From Panulirus ornatus (lineage: Eukaryota > Arthropoda > Malacostraca > Decapoda > Palinuridae): DNA of 64,000 bases. The translations under genes and the position numbers were made by a program. Below, one piece after another: positions 22,475 through 33,435 of the stretch (its first letter is position 1; each line of letters begins with the position of its first letter). The notes beneath the pieces were generated by a model, which was given only the letters and a program-made list of their open reading frames with translations, ran no database searches and was not told the origin of the DNA. The stretch is taken from positions 12,312,394 through 12,376,393 of the forward strand of contig NC_092264.1 of assembly GCF_036320965.1 (NCBI RefSeq), in the 5' to 3' direction.

Positions 22475-24540
22475 CTTGGGCAAATGCTGAAATGCAACTC
22501 TTAGCAGAAGACGTTCCAAACACAACATAAGGTAGGGTTGCTGCGTTGAATTACTCGGATGGCGTCATATGATATGTGGCGCTTGGGCATGACCGACCAA
22601 TCATTGATCAGATTGTTTGTATATACAAAACCCCTCCCTTTTCATGACGTCATCCGGATAACTCAGAGAAACAACCCTACCTTATGTTGTGCTGTTTGAT
22701 TCCTCTTCCGCTCACGGAGGACTTTCTTGGCCTCGCTGGCTAGAATGATAAAAAGAATAGCTCGGGCCACTCTTGAAAGGCGACCTTGAGCAGAAGACGG
22801 TCCAAAGACAACATAAGGTATTGATGGTTTATTGAAGTACCCGGATGAGGTCATTTGATAGGTGGGGCTTGGGACTTACCGACCAATCATTGATCAGATA
22901 ATTTGTGGGTTCAGAGCCCCGCTCTTTTCATAACATCACCCGGGAACTCAGAGAAGCAACCCTACCGTATGATGTCCTGTTTGGTTTCTATTCCGTTCAC
23001 GGTGGCCTTTCTTGGCCTTGTTGGCTTATTCATGTGAATGCCGACTCTTTAATAAGCTCGGGCAACTGCCGCAATGAGACTATGGGCGGAAGACGGTCCA
23101 AAAAGGAGAACATAAGGTAGGATTAATATGTTGACGTACAAGGATGATCCCATCTGACAGGTAGGGCTTGGAAATTAATGACCAATCATTGATCAGATAA
23201 TTTGTGTGTTCAGAGCTCCGCTCATCTCATGACGTCACCCGGGAGCTCAGAGTAGCAACCCAACCTTATGATGTCCTATTTAGTTTTCTTCCCATCACGT
23301 CGCCTTTCTTGGCCTCGCTGACTCATTCTTGTGACCCTTTAATAAGCTCGTTCAACTGCTGAAATGCGATTCTGGGCGGAAGACAGTCCAAATAGGATAA
23401 CATAAGGTAGAGAAATACTGCGTTAAAATAGCCGGATGACGTCGTCTGATGGATCGGGCTTGGACATAACCAATCGATTATTGGTCAGATGGTTTTATAG
23501 GTCCAAAATCCCGCCATTCTCATGAAGTCATTTGGGCAACTGAGAGTAGCAACCCTACCTTATGATGTCCTATTTGGTTTCTCTTCCCCTCACGTCGCCT
23601 TTCTTTGCCTCGCTAGCTCATTCATGTAAATGTTGACTCTTTAAGAAGCTCGGTCAACTGTTGAAATGCGACGATGGTTGGAAGACGGTCCAAATAGGAG
23701 AACATAAGGTAAGGTTTCTGCTTTGAAGTAGTGGGCTGACGTCGTCTGATACGTGGGGTTTGGGATTAACCGACCAATCATTGATGAGATAATTTGTGGG
23801 TTCAGAGCCCCGTCCTTCTCATAACATCACCCGGGAGCTCAGAGAAGCAACCCTACCTTATGACGTGCTGTTTGGTTTCTCTTCTGCTCACGGTGGCCTT
23901 TCTTGGCCTCGTTGGCTCATTCATGTGAATGTCGACTCTTTAGTAAGCTCGGTCAACTGCTGCAATGCAACTATGGACGGAAGACGGCCCAAAAAGGAGA
24001 ATATGAGGTAGATTTGGTGTGTTGATGTACCCGGATGACGTCATTTGATAGGTGGGGCTTGGATCTTACCGACCAATCATTGATCAGATAATTTGTGTGT
24101 TCAGAGCCCCTCTTTTCTCATGAAGTCACCCGAGAGCTCGGAGTAGCAACCCAACCTTATGATGTCCTGTTTGGTTTCTCTTCCCCTCACGTCGCCTTTC
24201 TTGGCCTCCCTGGCTCATTCATTTGAATGTTGTTGACTTTAATAATCTCGGTCAACTGCTGAAATGCGACTCTGGGCGGAAGACGGTCCAAATAGGAGAA
24301 CATAAGGCAGGGTTGCTGCGTTAAAGTAGGCGGATGACGTCGTCTGATGGGTTGGGCTTGGACATGACCAATCATTGGTCAGATAGATAGATGGTTTATA
24401 GGTACAAAATCCCGTACTTCTCATGATGTCACTCAGGCAACTGAGAGTAGCAACCCAACCTTATGATGTCCTATTTGGTTTCTCTTCCCCTCACGTCGCC
24501 TTTCTTTGCCTCGCTAGCTCATTCATGTGTGAATGTAGTA
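22475..24540 (+). repeat. Divergent monomers after the AT-rich tract
   Basis: J1-like 22,475-22,745 (GCAACTCTTAGCAG, TATATACAAAACCCC); J2-like fused to a D/H ending 22,746-23,042; B-like 23,043-23,332; C/F-like 23,333-23,634; A/G-like 23,635-23,933; B-like 23,934-24,234; C/F-like 24,235-24,540. The order (A/G)-B-(C/F) is the HOR skeleton, here in diverged copies with scattered substitutions rather than indels. Confidence 0.75.
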
Positions 24541-24769
24541 GACTCTTTGATAAGCTCGGTCAACTGCTGAAATGCGACTATGGTCGGAAGACGGTCCAAA
24601 TAGAACATAATGTAGGGTTGCTGCTTTGAAGTTGTCGGCTGATGTCATCTGATACGTGGGGTTTGGGATTAACCGACCAATCAATCATTGATGATATAAT
24701 TTGTGGGTTCAGAGCCCCGCCCATCTCATGACATCACCCGGGAGCTCAGAGAAACAACCCAACCTTATG
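24541..24769 (+). repeat. G-type monomer, last clean copy before corrupted stretch
   Basis: This is a G monomer (AATAGAACATAATGTAGG, GATTAACCGACCAATCAATC) that reads cleanly until about 24,770, after which indels become frequent within the same monomer. Confidence 0.75.
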
Positions 24770-27700
24770 ATGTCTTTTGGTTTCTCCCTTTCCCCCCACG
24801 GGCCTTTCTTGGCCTCGCTGGGTATCATTAAATGTGAATTGTTAATAAGCTTGGTCCACTGCTGAAATGCGACTACTTCGAAGACGGTCCAAAAAGGAGA
24901 ACATAAGGTAGGGTTTTTTGAAGTACGTGACGTCATTTGATAAGGGGGGGTTGGATTAACCGACCAATCATTGATAGATAATTTTTGGGGTTTAAGCCCC
25001 GCCTTCTCATAACAATCACCCGGGACTCAGAGAAGCAAACCCTACCTTTTGATGTGCTGTTTGGTTTTCTTCCGTTTACGGGGAAAAAAAAATGGCCTTT
25101 CTTGGCCTCGTTGGCTTATTATGTGAATGTCGACTCTTTAATAAGCTCGGTAACTGCTGCAAAAGCACTATGGCGGAAGACGTTTCCAAAAAGGAGAAAA
25201 TAAAGGAGGGTTTTGGTTTTAGTTTCCCGGATGAGGTCATTTGATAGTAGGGCTTGGAACTTACGACCAATCATTGATCAGATAATTTGTGGATTACAGA
25301 GCTCCGCCTTCTCATGACGTCACCCGGGAGCTCAGAGTAAGCACCCAACTTATGATGTCCTGTTTGGTTCTCTTCCCTCACGGTCGCCTTTCTTGGGCCT
25401 CGCTGGCTCATTCATGTAATGTTGACTCTTTAATAAGCTCAGTCAACTGCTGAAATGCGACTTGGGCAGAAGACGGTCCAAATAGGAGAACATAAGGTAG
25501 GGGTTTGTTAAAGTACCCGGATGACGTCGTCTGATGGGTGGGCTTGGACATAACCAATCATTGGTCAGATAATTTTTAGGTCAAGATCCCGTCCTTCTCA
25601 TGACGTCACTCTGGGAACTCAGAGTAGCAACCCTACCTTATGATGTCCTATTTGGTTTCTCTTCCCCTCACGTCGCCTTTCTTTGCCTCGCTAGCTCATT
25701 CATGTAAATGTGAAGCTTTTATAAGCGGTCAACTGTTGAAATGCGACTATGGTCGGAAGACGGTCCCAAAAAGGAGAACATAAGTAGGTTTGCTGCTTTT
25801 AAGTAGTCGGCTGACGTCATCTGATAGTGGGGTTTGGGATTAAACCGACCATCAATCATTGATGAGATAATTTGTGGGTTCAGAGCCCCGCCTTCTCATA
25901 CATCACCCGGAGCTCAGAGAAGCAACCCTACCTTATGATAGTGCTGTTTTGGTTTCTCTTCTGCTCACGTGGCCTTCTTGGCCTCGTTGGCTCATTCATG
26001 TGAATGTCGACTCTTTAATAAGCTCGGTCAACTGCTGCAATGCGACTATGGGCGGAAGACGGTCCAAAAAGGAGAACATAAGTAGATTTGGTGTGTTGAT
26101 GTACCCGGATGACGTCATTTGATATTGGGCTTGGAACTTACCGACAATCATTGATCAGATAATTTGTGGTCAGAGCCCGCTCTTCTCATGACGTCACCCG
26201 GGAGCTCGGGCAACTGCTGAAATTGCTGAATGCAACTCCTGGCAGAAGGACGGTCCAAATAGGGACACAAATGTATGGTTGCTGCGTTGAAGTAGCCGGA
26301 TGACGTCATTCTGATAGGTGGGCCTTGGACATGACCAATCATTGGTCAGGTGGTTTATGGTACAAAATCCCGCCCATCTCATAACTTCACTCAGGCACGA
26401 GTACAACCCTACCTTATGTTGTACTGTTTGATTCCTCTTCCGCTCACGGAGGCCTTATTTGGCCTCGCTTGCTAGAAGACTCCTAATGGTAATATATAAT
26501 ATAATAAATAAGACTCGGGCAAGCTGAATGGACTATGGCAAAACGTTCCAAACACAAAACATAGGTAGGGTTGCTGCGTTGAAGTACCCGGATGGCGTCT
26601 TATGATAGGTGGCGCTTGAGCTTAACCGACCAATCATTGATCAGATTGTTTGTATATACAAAACCCGCTCCTTCTCATGACGTCATCTGGATAACTCAGA
26701 GAAGCAACCCTACCTTATGTTTTGCTGTTTGATTCCTCCTCCGCTCACGGACGCTTTCTTGGCCTCGCCATAGAAGACACCTTATGGTAATATGAAAAAA
26801 AAGTAGCTCGGGCAACTCTGAAAGGCGACCTTGAGCAGAGAGACGGTCCAAAGACAACATAAGGTATTGATGGTGTATTGAGTACCGGATGAGGTCATAT
26901 GATAGTGGGGCTTGGGACTTACTGACCAATCATTGATCAATAATTTGTGGGTTCAGAGCCCCGCCCTTCTCATGACGTCACCCGGTTAGCTCAGAGTAGC
27001 AAGCCTACCTTATGATGTGCTGTTTGTTTCTCTTCCGCTCACGGTGGCTCTTTCTTGGCCTCCTGCTCTTCATTATAGTGAGAAAGCTCGGTCAACTGCT
27101 GAAATGCGACTCTGAGGGAAGACGGTCCACAAGAGAACATAAGGTTAGGGTTGCTGCGTTGAAGTACGCTGACGATTCATCTGATAGGTGGGGCTTGGAT
27201 AGACCGCCAATCATTGATCAGATAATTTGTGGTTCAGGTTCCGCCCTTTCATGACATCACCCGGGAGCTCAGAGAAGCAACCCTACCTTATGATGTCTGT
27301 TTGGTTTCTCTCTGCCTTCACGGTGCTTTTCTTGGCCTCGTTGGGCTCATTCATGTGAATGTTCGAGCCTTATAAGCTCGGTCAACTGCTTAAATGCGAC
27401 TATGGCGGAAGACGGTCCAAAAGAGAACATAAGGTAGGGTTAATACGTTGATACCGGATGACGTCATCTATTTATTACGCACTTGATCGAAAATTCCTCT
27501 TCCATGACGTCACCACCGGAGCCCCCTTTTCTTTGGGTTTCCTTCCGGCTCAGGACCTTCTTGTCCTCGGCTATACTAATGTTGACTTTAAAAAGCTCGG
27601 GCAACTGCTGAATGCGACTTGAGGCGAAGACGTCCAAAAGAAACATAAGGTAGGAGTTTTTAAGTAGCCAGATGACGTCGTCTGATAGGTGGGCTTGGGA

Positions 27701-27999
27701 CATGACCAATCAAATTTATCAAAATGTTTTTGCAAAATCCCGCCCTTCTCATGACGTCACTCGGGAAGCTCAGAGTAGCAACCCTACCTTATGATGTGCT
27801 GTTTGTTTTTCTTCCGCTCACGTGCCTTTCTTTGGCCTCGCTAGGCCATTCTGTAAATGTTGATTTTAAAAGCTCGGTCAACTGCTGAAAGCGACTCTGA
27901 CGGAAGACGGTCCAAACTAGGAGAACATAAAGTAGGGTTACTGCTTGAAGTATCGCTGACGTCATCTGGATAGTGGGGTTTTTGGGGTTAACGCCCCAA
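24770..27999 (+). repeat. Satellite with dense short deletions, probable low-quality sequence
   Basis: The satellite is recognisable throughout, but bases drop out every 10-30 bp; for example GATAGGTGGGG becomes GATAAGGGGGGG and GCCTTTCTTGG loses bases. The subtype order survives: a G-like monomer ends near 26,015, a B3D' copy has its junction at about 26,200, and J1 then J2 follow from about 26,475. That matches the order at 36,089-37,476. A short stretch near 27,460-27,560 is too scrambled to assign. Confidence 0.7.
26489..26511. repeat. AAT microsatellite tract, corrupted
   Basis: A degraded copy of the J1 AAT tract (AATATATAATATAATAAATA), in the expected place after TCCTAATGGT. Confidence 0.7.
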
Positions 28000-30900
28000 A
28001 CATTGATAGATAATTTGTGGGTTCAGAGCCCCGCCCCTTTTATAAATCCCCGGGAGCTCAGAGAAGCAACCCCACCTTATGTGTCCGTTTGGTTTCTTCT
28101 TCTTCCGGTGGCCTTTTTTTGGCCTCTTTGGGGTTTTTTTGTGAATGTTGACTCTTAATAAGTTGGGGTCAACTCCCTTTAAATGCGACTATTGGCGGGA
28201 AAGACGGTCCAAAAAAAAGAGAACATAAGGTAGGGTTTATTCCCCGGTTGATCCGGGTGTGGAAAACCGTTCATTATTTCTACTGTTTCGATTCCTCTTT
28301 CCAATCTTCACGGGAGGACTCCCTTCCCTCTCCTCCCCCTCCTTTGCCCTCTTCTTTTATCCTTCCCCCTCCTATCTCCGGTCTCCCCTCTTTCTTTACT
28401 CCCTCTCCTCCCCTTCTTGCCTCGCTGCTAGAAGACTTCTTATGGTAATAAATTATAAAAAAAAAAAGTTTCGGGAAACTGCTGAAATGCGACCTTGAGC
28501 GGGGAAGGGAAAGGTTTCCAACAGACATACGGTAGGGTTGGTTTTTTAAGTACCCGGATGAGGTCGTCTGTTTAGGTAGGGTTTTGGGGGGAATTACCGG
28601 ACCAATCATTGATCAGATAATCTTTGGGTTCAGACCCCCGCCCTTTTCAGGGAGTCACCCGGTTGCTCAGAGTAGCATCCCTCCTTATATTGTACTGTTT
28701 GATTCCTTTTCCGTCACGGGGCCTTATTTGGCCTCGCTTGCTAAAAGGGCCCTCCTAATGGTAATAATAAAAATTTAATAATAATAATAATAAAGACCCC
28801 GGAAAAAAATGCTACAAATTTTTAAAACCCAAAAACTTTGGGTTTGGGTTTTGGGCTGCGTTGAAGTCCCCCGGGGGCCCGTCTTATGAAAAGGTGGCGC
28901 TTGGAAAAAGGGGGCCCAAATTCAGGGGAATTAGATTGTTTGTTTATAAAAAACCCCAGCCCTTCTCATGCGTTTTTGGGGAATTAACTCGGGAAAAAAA
29001 CAACCTTTCCCTTTTTATTTTGTTTGTTTGTTTTCCCCTTTTCCGCTCACGGGGGGACTTTTTGGCCTCGCTGGCTAGAAGACTCCTTATGGTAATGAGT
29101 TTAAAAAAAAGAGCTCGGGCAATACTGAAAGGCGACCTTGAGAAAGAAGCGGTAAAAAGACAACAAAAGGTATTTTTTGGGTGTTTGGGGTCCGGGGGAT
29201 GGGTCATATGATAGGTGGGGTTTGGGGACTTACTGCCCCATCATTGATCAGATTTTTATGGGGTTTTCAGACCCCCCGCCCTTTTCAGGGCCCGTCCCCC
29301 GGTTTTACCCTCAGGTAGAAAGCCTACCTTATGATGTCCCTTTTTTGTTTCTTTTTCCCGCTAAACGGTGGTTTTTTTCTTGGGCCCCTCGCTGGCCCCC
29401 TTTCTTTTGTGAATTTTTTTTGGGTTTTTAAATTTAAGCTCGGTCAACCGCTAAAAATGCGATTTGGGAGCGGAAGAGGCCCAAAATAGAACAAAAGGTG
29501 GGGGTTTTTGCTTTTTAAAAGTAGTCGGCGGGAATTATCGGGTTTAAGGGGGGTTTTCCCAATTGACCGATCAATCATTGTCAGATTAATTTGGGGGAGT
29601 TCAGGGTTCCCCGCCCTTCTCAGGACCCCCGGGGGAAAAGCCCCGAAAGCCCCCCCTACCTTATGTTTTTTCTTTTTTTTTTTCTTCTGTTTAAGGGTTA
29701 CCTTTTCGGGCTTTTTGGGCCTCATTCATGTGAAGGGTCGGGGTATAAGCTGGGTTTCAACTGCGGCCAATGCGACTAGGGGCAAAAAAGAGGGTCCAAA
29801 AGGGTAAAACCCTTTAAGGGGTGGGGGTTTAAACGTTCCCGTCCCCCGGATGACGTAAATCTAAAAAGGGGGGCTTAAAAATTTAACGCCCCAAACATTG
29901 TTTCAATAATTTGTTTTGGTTTTAGATTTCCGCTCATCTCATCCCGGGGTCACCCGTGAGTTCCCGGGTAGCAAAAAAACCTTTTGATGCCCCCTTTTTG
30001 GTTTTTCTCTTCCCCTCATGTCCCCCTTTTTTTGGGCCTCGCTGGCTCATTTTTGTAATGTTTGGCCCTTTTTAAATAAGCCGGTCAACTGTTTAAAAAT
30101 CCCGATTTGGGGGGAAAGACAGCCAAAAAGGATAAATAAGGTAAAAGGGGTTTCCCGGGTTTTTTTAAAAAAGTAGCCGGTTTGACGTCGTCTGATGGTT
30201 CGGGTTTTGGGGGGGAATGAAAATCAAATTAAATTGGCCCAGAGGGTTTTTTTATGGGTCGAAAATCCCCCCCTTCTCATAATCCCGGACCCAAACAAAA
30301 GGGGTGGGGAAAACCCCCTTTAATGATGCCCTTTTTTTTTTTCTTTTCCCCCTTTCCGTCGCCTTTCTTTGCCCCGCTGGGCTCTTTCAGAAAAAATTTT
30401 TGACTTTTTAAGAAGCTGGGAAAAAACTGCTGAAATCCCGACTATGATGGGAAAAGGGTTCAAATGGGAAAAAACAAAAAGGTTAAAAAACTGTTTGAAG
30501 AAGTGGGTGACTTTCATCGGATACGGGGGGTTTTGGGATTAACGGGCCCAAATCAATCACTGATGAGAAATTTGGGGGTTCAGAGCCCCGCCCTTTCAAA
30601 AACATTTTTCCGGGGGAAGTCAGAGAAGAAACCCCCTTTTATAAAGCCCTTTTTTGGTTTTTTCTTCTGCTCAGGGTTTGGGCCTTTCTTGGGCCTTTTT
30701 GGGCCCTCATTCATGTAAAAATGCCCGGAACTTTTTTAATAAGCTCGGTCAATTGCTGCAATGTGACTTTTGGGGGGGAAAAAAAGGGGTTTTCCAAAAA
30801 AAAAACATAAGGTAGATTTGGTGTGTTGATTTTTACCCGGATACGTCATTTTTTAGGGGGGGGTTTTTAAATTTAAACCGACCAATAAATATCAGATGAT

Positions 30901-31184
30901 TTGGGGGTTTTTCCAAAACCCCGCTTTCTCATGACGTCACCCGAAGCTTAGGGGTACCCGGCCCTACCTTTTTTATGCCTGTTTGGTTTCTTTTCCCCTC
31001 ACGCGGGGTTTCTTGGCCTCGCTGGCTCATTCAGGGAATATTTTGTTAAATTTTTAAAATAAGCGGGGGTTTCCCCCCTTCCTTTAATTTTGGTTTGTCT
31101 GTTTTCCTTTTTCCGTTCACAGGGGCCCTTTTTTTGGGGCCCGCTTACTAAAACTTTTTTATGGTAAAAAAATGTAAAAAAAAA
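28000..31184 (+). repeat. Satellite with homopolymer expansions, probable uncorrected assembly error
   Basis: Runs of A, C, G and T of 5-12 bases appear in nearly every line, usually as expansions of the base expected from the consensus; for example TGGGGTTTGGG becomes GTGGGGTTTTTGGGG. Monomer landmarks still occur at roughly the expected spacing, including AAT-bearing J copies near 28,440, 28,760 and 29,080. A pyrimidine-rich stretch at about 28,315-28,410 (CCCTCTCCTCCCC-like) is a distorted TTCCGCTCACGG segment. Clean sequence resumes abruptly at 31,185. Confidence 0.72.
28760..28794. repeat. AAT microsatellite tract, corrupted
   Basis: GGTAATAATAAAAATTTAATAATAATAATAAT-type sequence is the J1 AAT tract of this copy, with an A/T expansion inside. 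Confidence 0.75.
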
Positions 31185-32052
31185 AAAGCTCGGGCAACTG
31201 CTGAAATGCGACCTTGAGCAGAAGACGGTCCAGACAGAACATACGATAGGGTTGGTTTATTGAAGTACCCGGATGAGGTCGTCTGATAGGTAGGGCTTGA
31301 GACTTACCGACCAATCATTGATCAGATAAGCTGTGGGTTCAGAGCCCCGCCCTTCTCATGACGTTACCCGGTTAGCTCAGAGTAGCATCCCTACCTTATG
31401 TTGTGTTTTTTAGTTCCTCTTCTGCTCACGGTGGCTTTGTTTGGCCTCGCTGGATTATGTGAAATAACGGCGGCTTTATCCTGCTGAAATGGGACTCTGA
31501 GCGGAAGACGGTCCAAACAGGAAAATATAAGAGAGGGTTGGTGCGTTCAAGTACCCGTCTGATGTCATCTGATAGGCGGGGCCTGGCTGGGTATAACCAA
31601 TCATTGGACAGATACTATGTGGATTATAGAGCTCCACCCCCATGACGTCACCCGGCAGCTCAGGGTAGCAAGCCTTCCTTATGATGTCCTGTTTGGTTGC
31701 CCTTCCGCTCACGGTGGCCTTTCTTGGCCTCACTGGCTCATTTATGTGAATGTTGACTCTTTGATAAGCTCGGTCAACTGCTGAAATGCGACTCTGGGCG
31801 GAAGACGGTCCAAATAGGAGTACATAAGTTTGGGTTGCTGCGTTAAGTAGTCGGCTGACATTATCTGGTAGGTGGGGTTTGGAATTGACCGATCAATTAT
31901 TGATCAGTTAATTTGTGGGTTCAGGGCTCCGCCCTTCTCATGACAATACCCGGGAGCTCAGAGAAGCAACCCTACCTTATGATATGCTGTTTGGTTTCTC
32001 TTCTGCTCACGGTGGCCTTTCTTGGTCTCGTTGGCTCATTCATGTGAATGTC
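31185..32052 (+). repeat. Divergent monomers J2'-K'-M
   Basis: J2' from 31,185 (GCGACCTTGAGCAG, CAGAACATACGATAGGG) to about 31,475; K' to 31,754 (GGAAAATATAAGAG, GGCCTGGCTGGGTATAACC); M 31,755-32,052 (GACATTATCTGGTAGG, GACCGATCAATTATTG). A related J2'-K' pair is at 32,507-33,111 and another starts at 38,802. Confidence 0.75.
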
Positions 32053-32506
32053 GACTGATAAGTTCGGTCAACTGCAGCAATGCGACTAATGGGCGAAAGA
32101 CGGTCCAAAATGTAGAACATAAGGTAGATTTGGTGTGTTAAAATACCCGGATGACGTCATCTGATAGGTGGGGCTTGGAACTTACCGACCAATCATTGAT
32201 CAGATAATTTGTGTGTTCAGAGCCCCGCTCTTCTCATGACGTCAACTACTGAAATGCAACTCCTGGCGGAAGACGGTCCAAATGGGAGAACATAAGGTAC
32301 GGTTGCTGCGTTGAAGTAGCCGGATGACGTCGTCTGATAGGTGGGGCTTGTACATGACCAATCATTGGTCAGATTGTGTATAGGTACAAAATCCCGCCCT
32401 TCTCATGATTTCACTCGGACAACTCAGAGTAGCAACCCTACCTTATGTTGTGCTGTTTGATTCCTCTTCCGTTCACGGAGGCCTTTCTTGGCCTTGCTGG
32501 CCAGAA
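32053..32506 (+). repeat. Truncated double monomer X (GTCA junction)
   Basis: A B-like first half (GACTGATAAGTTCGG, AAATGTAGAACAT) runs to TCATGACGTCA at 32,244 and passes directly into ACTACTGAAATGCAACTCC, then continues C-like to CCAGAAGACTTC. It matches B3D' in overall make-up but has a different junction and lacks the 9-bp duplication. The same form is at 38,349-38,801. Confidence 0.8.
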
Positions 32507-33396
32507 GACTTCTTATGGTAATAATTATAAAAAAGAAAAAAGCTCGGGCAGCTGCTGAAATGCGACCTTGATCAGAAGACGGTCCAAACAGAACATACGA
32601 TAGGTTTGGTTTATTGAAGTACCCGGATGAGGTCGTTTGATAGGTAGGGCTTGGGACTTACCGACCAATCATTGATCAGATAATCTGTGGGTTCAGAGCC
32701 CCGCCCTTCTCATGACGTCACCCGGTTAGCTCAGAGTAGCATCCCTACCTTATGTTGTGTTGTTTGGTTCCTCTTCTGCTCACTGTGGCTTTGTTTAGCC
32801 TCGCTGGATTATGTGAAATAACGGCGGCTTTATCCTTCTGAAATGCGACTCTGAGCGGAAGACGGTCCAAATAGGAAAATATAAGATAGGGTTGCTGCGT
32901 TCAAGTACCCGGCTGATGTCATCTGATAGGTGGGGCCTGGCTGGGTATAACCAATCATTGGACAGATACTATGTGGATTACAGAGCTCCGCCCCCATGAC
33001 GTCAACCGGCAGCTCAGAGTAGCAAGCCTACCTTATGATGTCCTGTTTGGTTGCTCTTCCGCTCACGGTGGCCTTTCTTGGCCTCACTGGCTCATTCATG
33101 TGAATGTTGTTGACTCTTTGATAAGCTCGGTCAACTGCTGAAATGCGACTCTGGGCGGAAGACGGTGCAAACAGAACATAAGTTTGGGTTGCTGCGTTGA
33201 AGTACACGGCTGACGTCATCTGATAGGTGGGGTTTGGGATATACCGACCAATCATTCATCAGATTATTTGTTGGTTCAGAGCCCCCGCTCTTTTCATAAC
33301 ATCACCCGGGAGCTCAGAGAAGCAACACTACCTTATGATGTCCTGTTTGGTTTGTCTTCCGCTCACGGAGGCCTTATTTGGCCTCGCTTGCTAGAA
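32507..33396 (+). repeat. Divergent monomers J2'-K'-H'
   Basis: J2' from 32,507 (TTATGGTAATAATTATAAAAAAG) to about 32,835; K' to 33,111; H' 33,112-33,396 (GCAAACAGAACATAAG) ending GGCTTGCTAGAAG-like before the next AAT tract. J2' contains CGGTTAGCTCAGAGTAGC in place of CGGGAGCTCAGAG. Confidence 0.75.
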
Positions 33397-33404
33397 GACT
33401 CCTA

Positions 33405-33435
<31 letters not shown>

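Noticed and set aside
27460..27560. A unique insertion at GTCATCTATTTATTACGCAC
   Set aside because: It lies in the corrupted segment, and satellite landmarks resume on both sides at near-normal spacing; error is the simpler explanation.
28259..29807. Longer frames (up to about 116 codons) with proline-, phenylalanine- or lysine-rich translations
   Set aside because: They lie in the corrupted segment and are produced by homopolymer expansions and frameshifts of satellite sequence.
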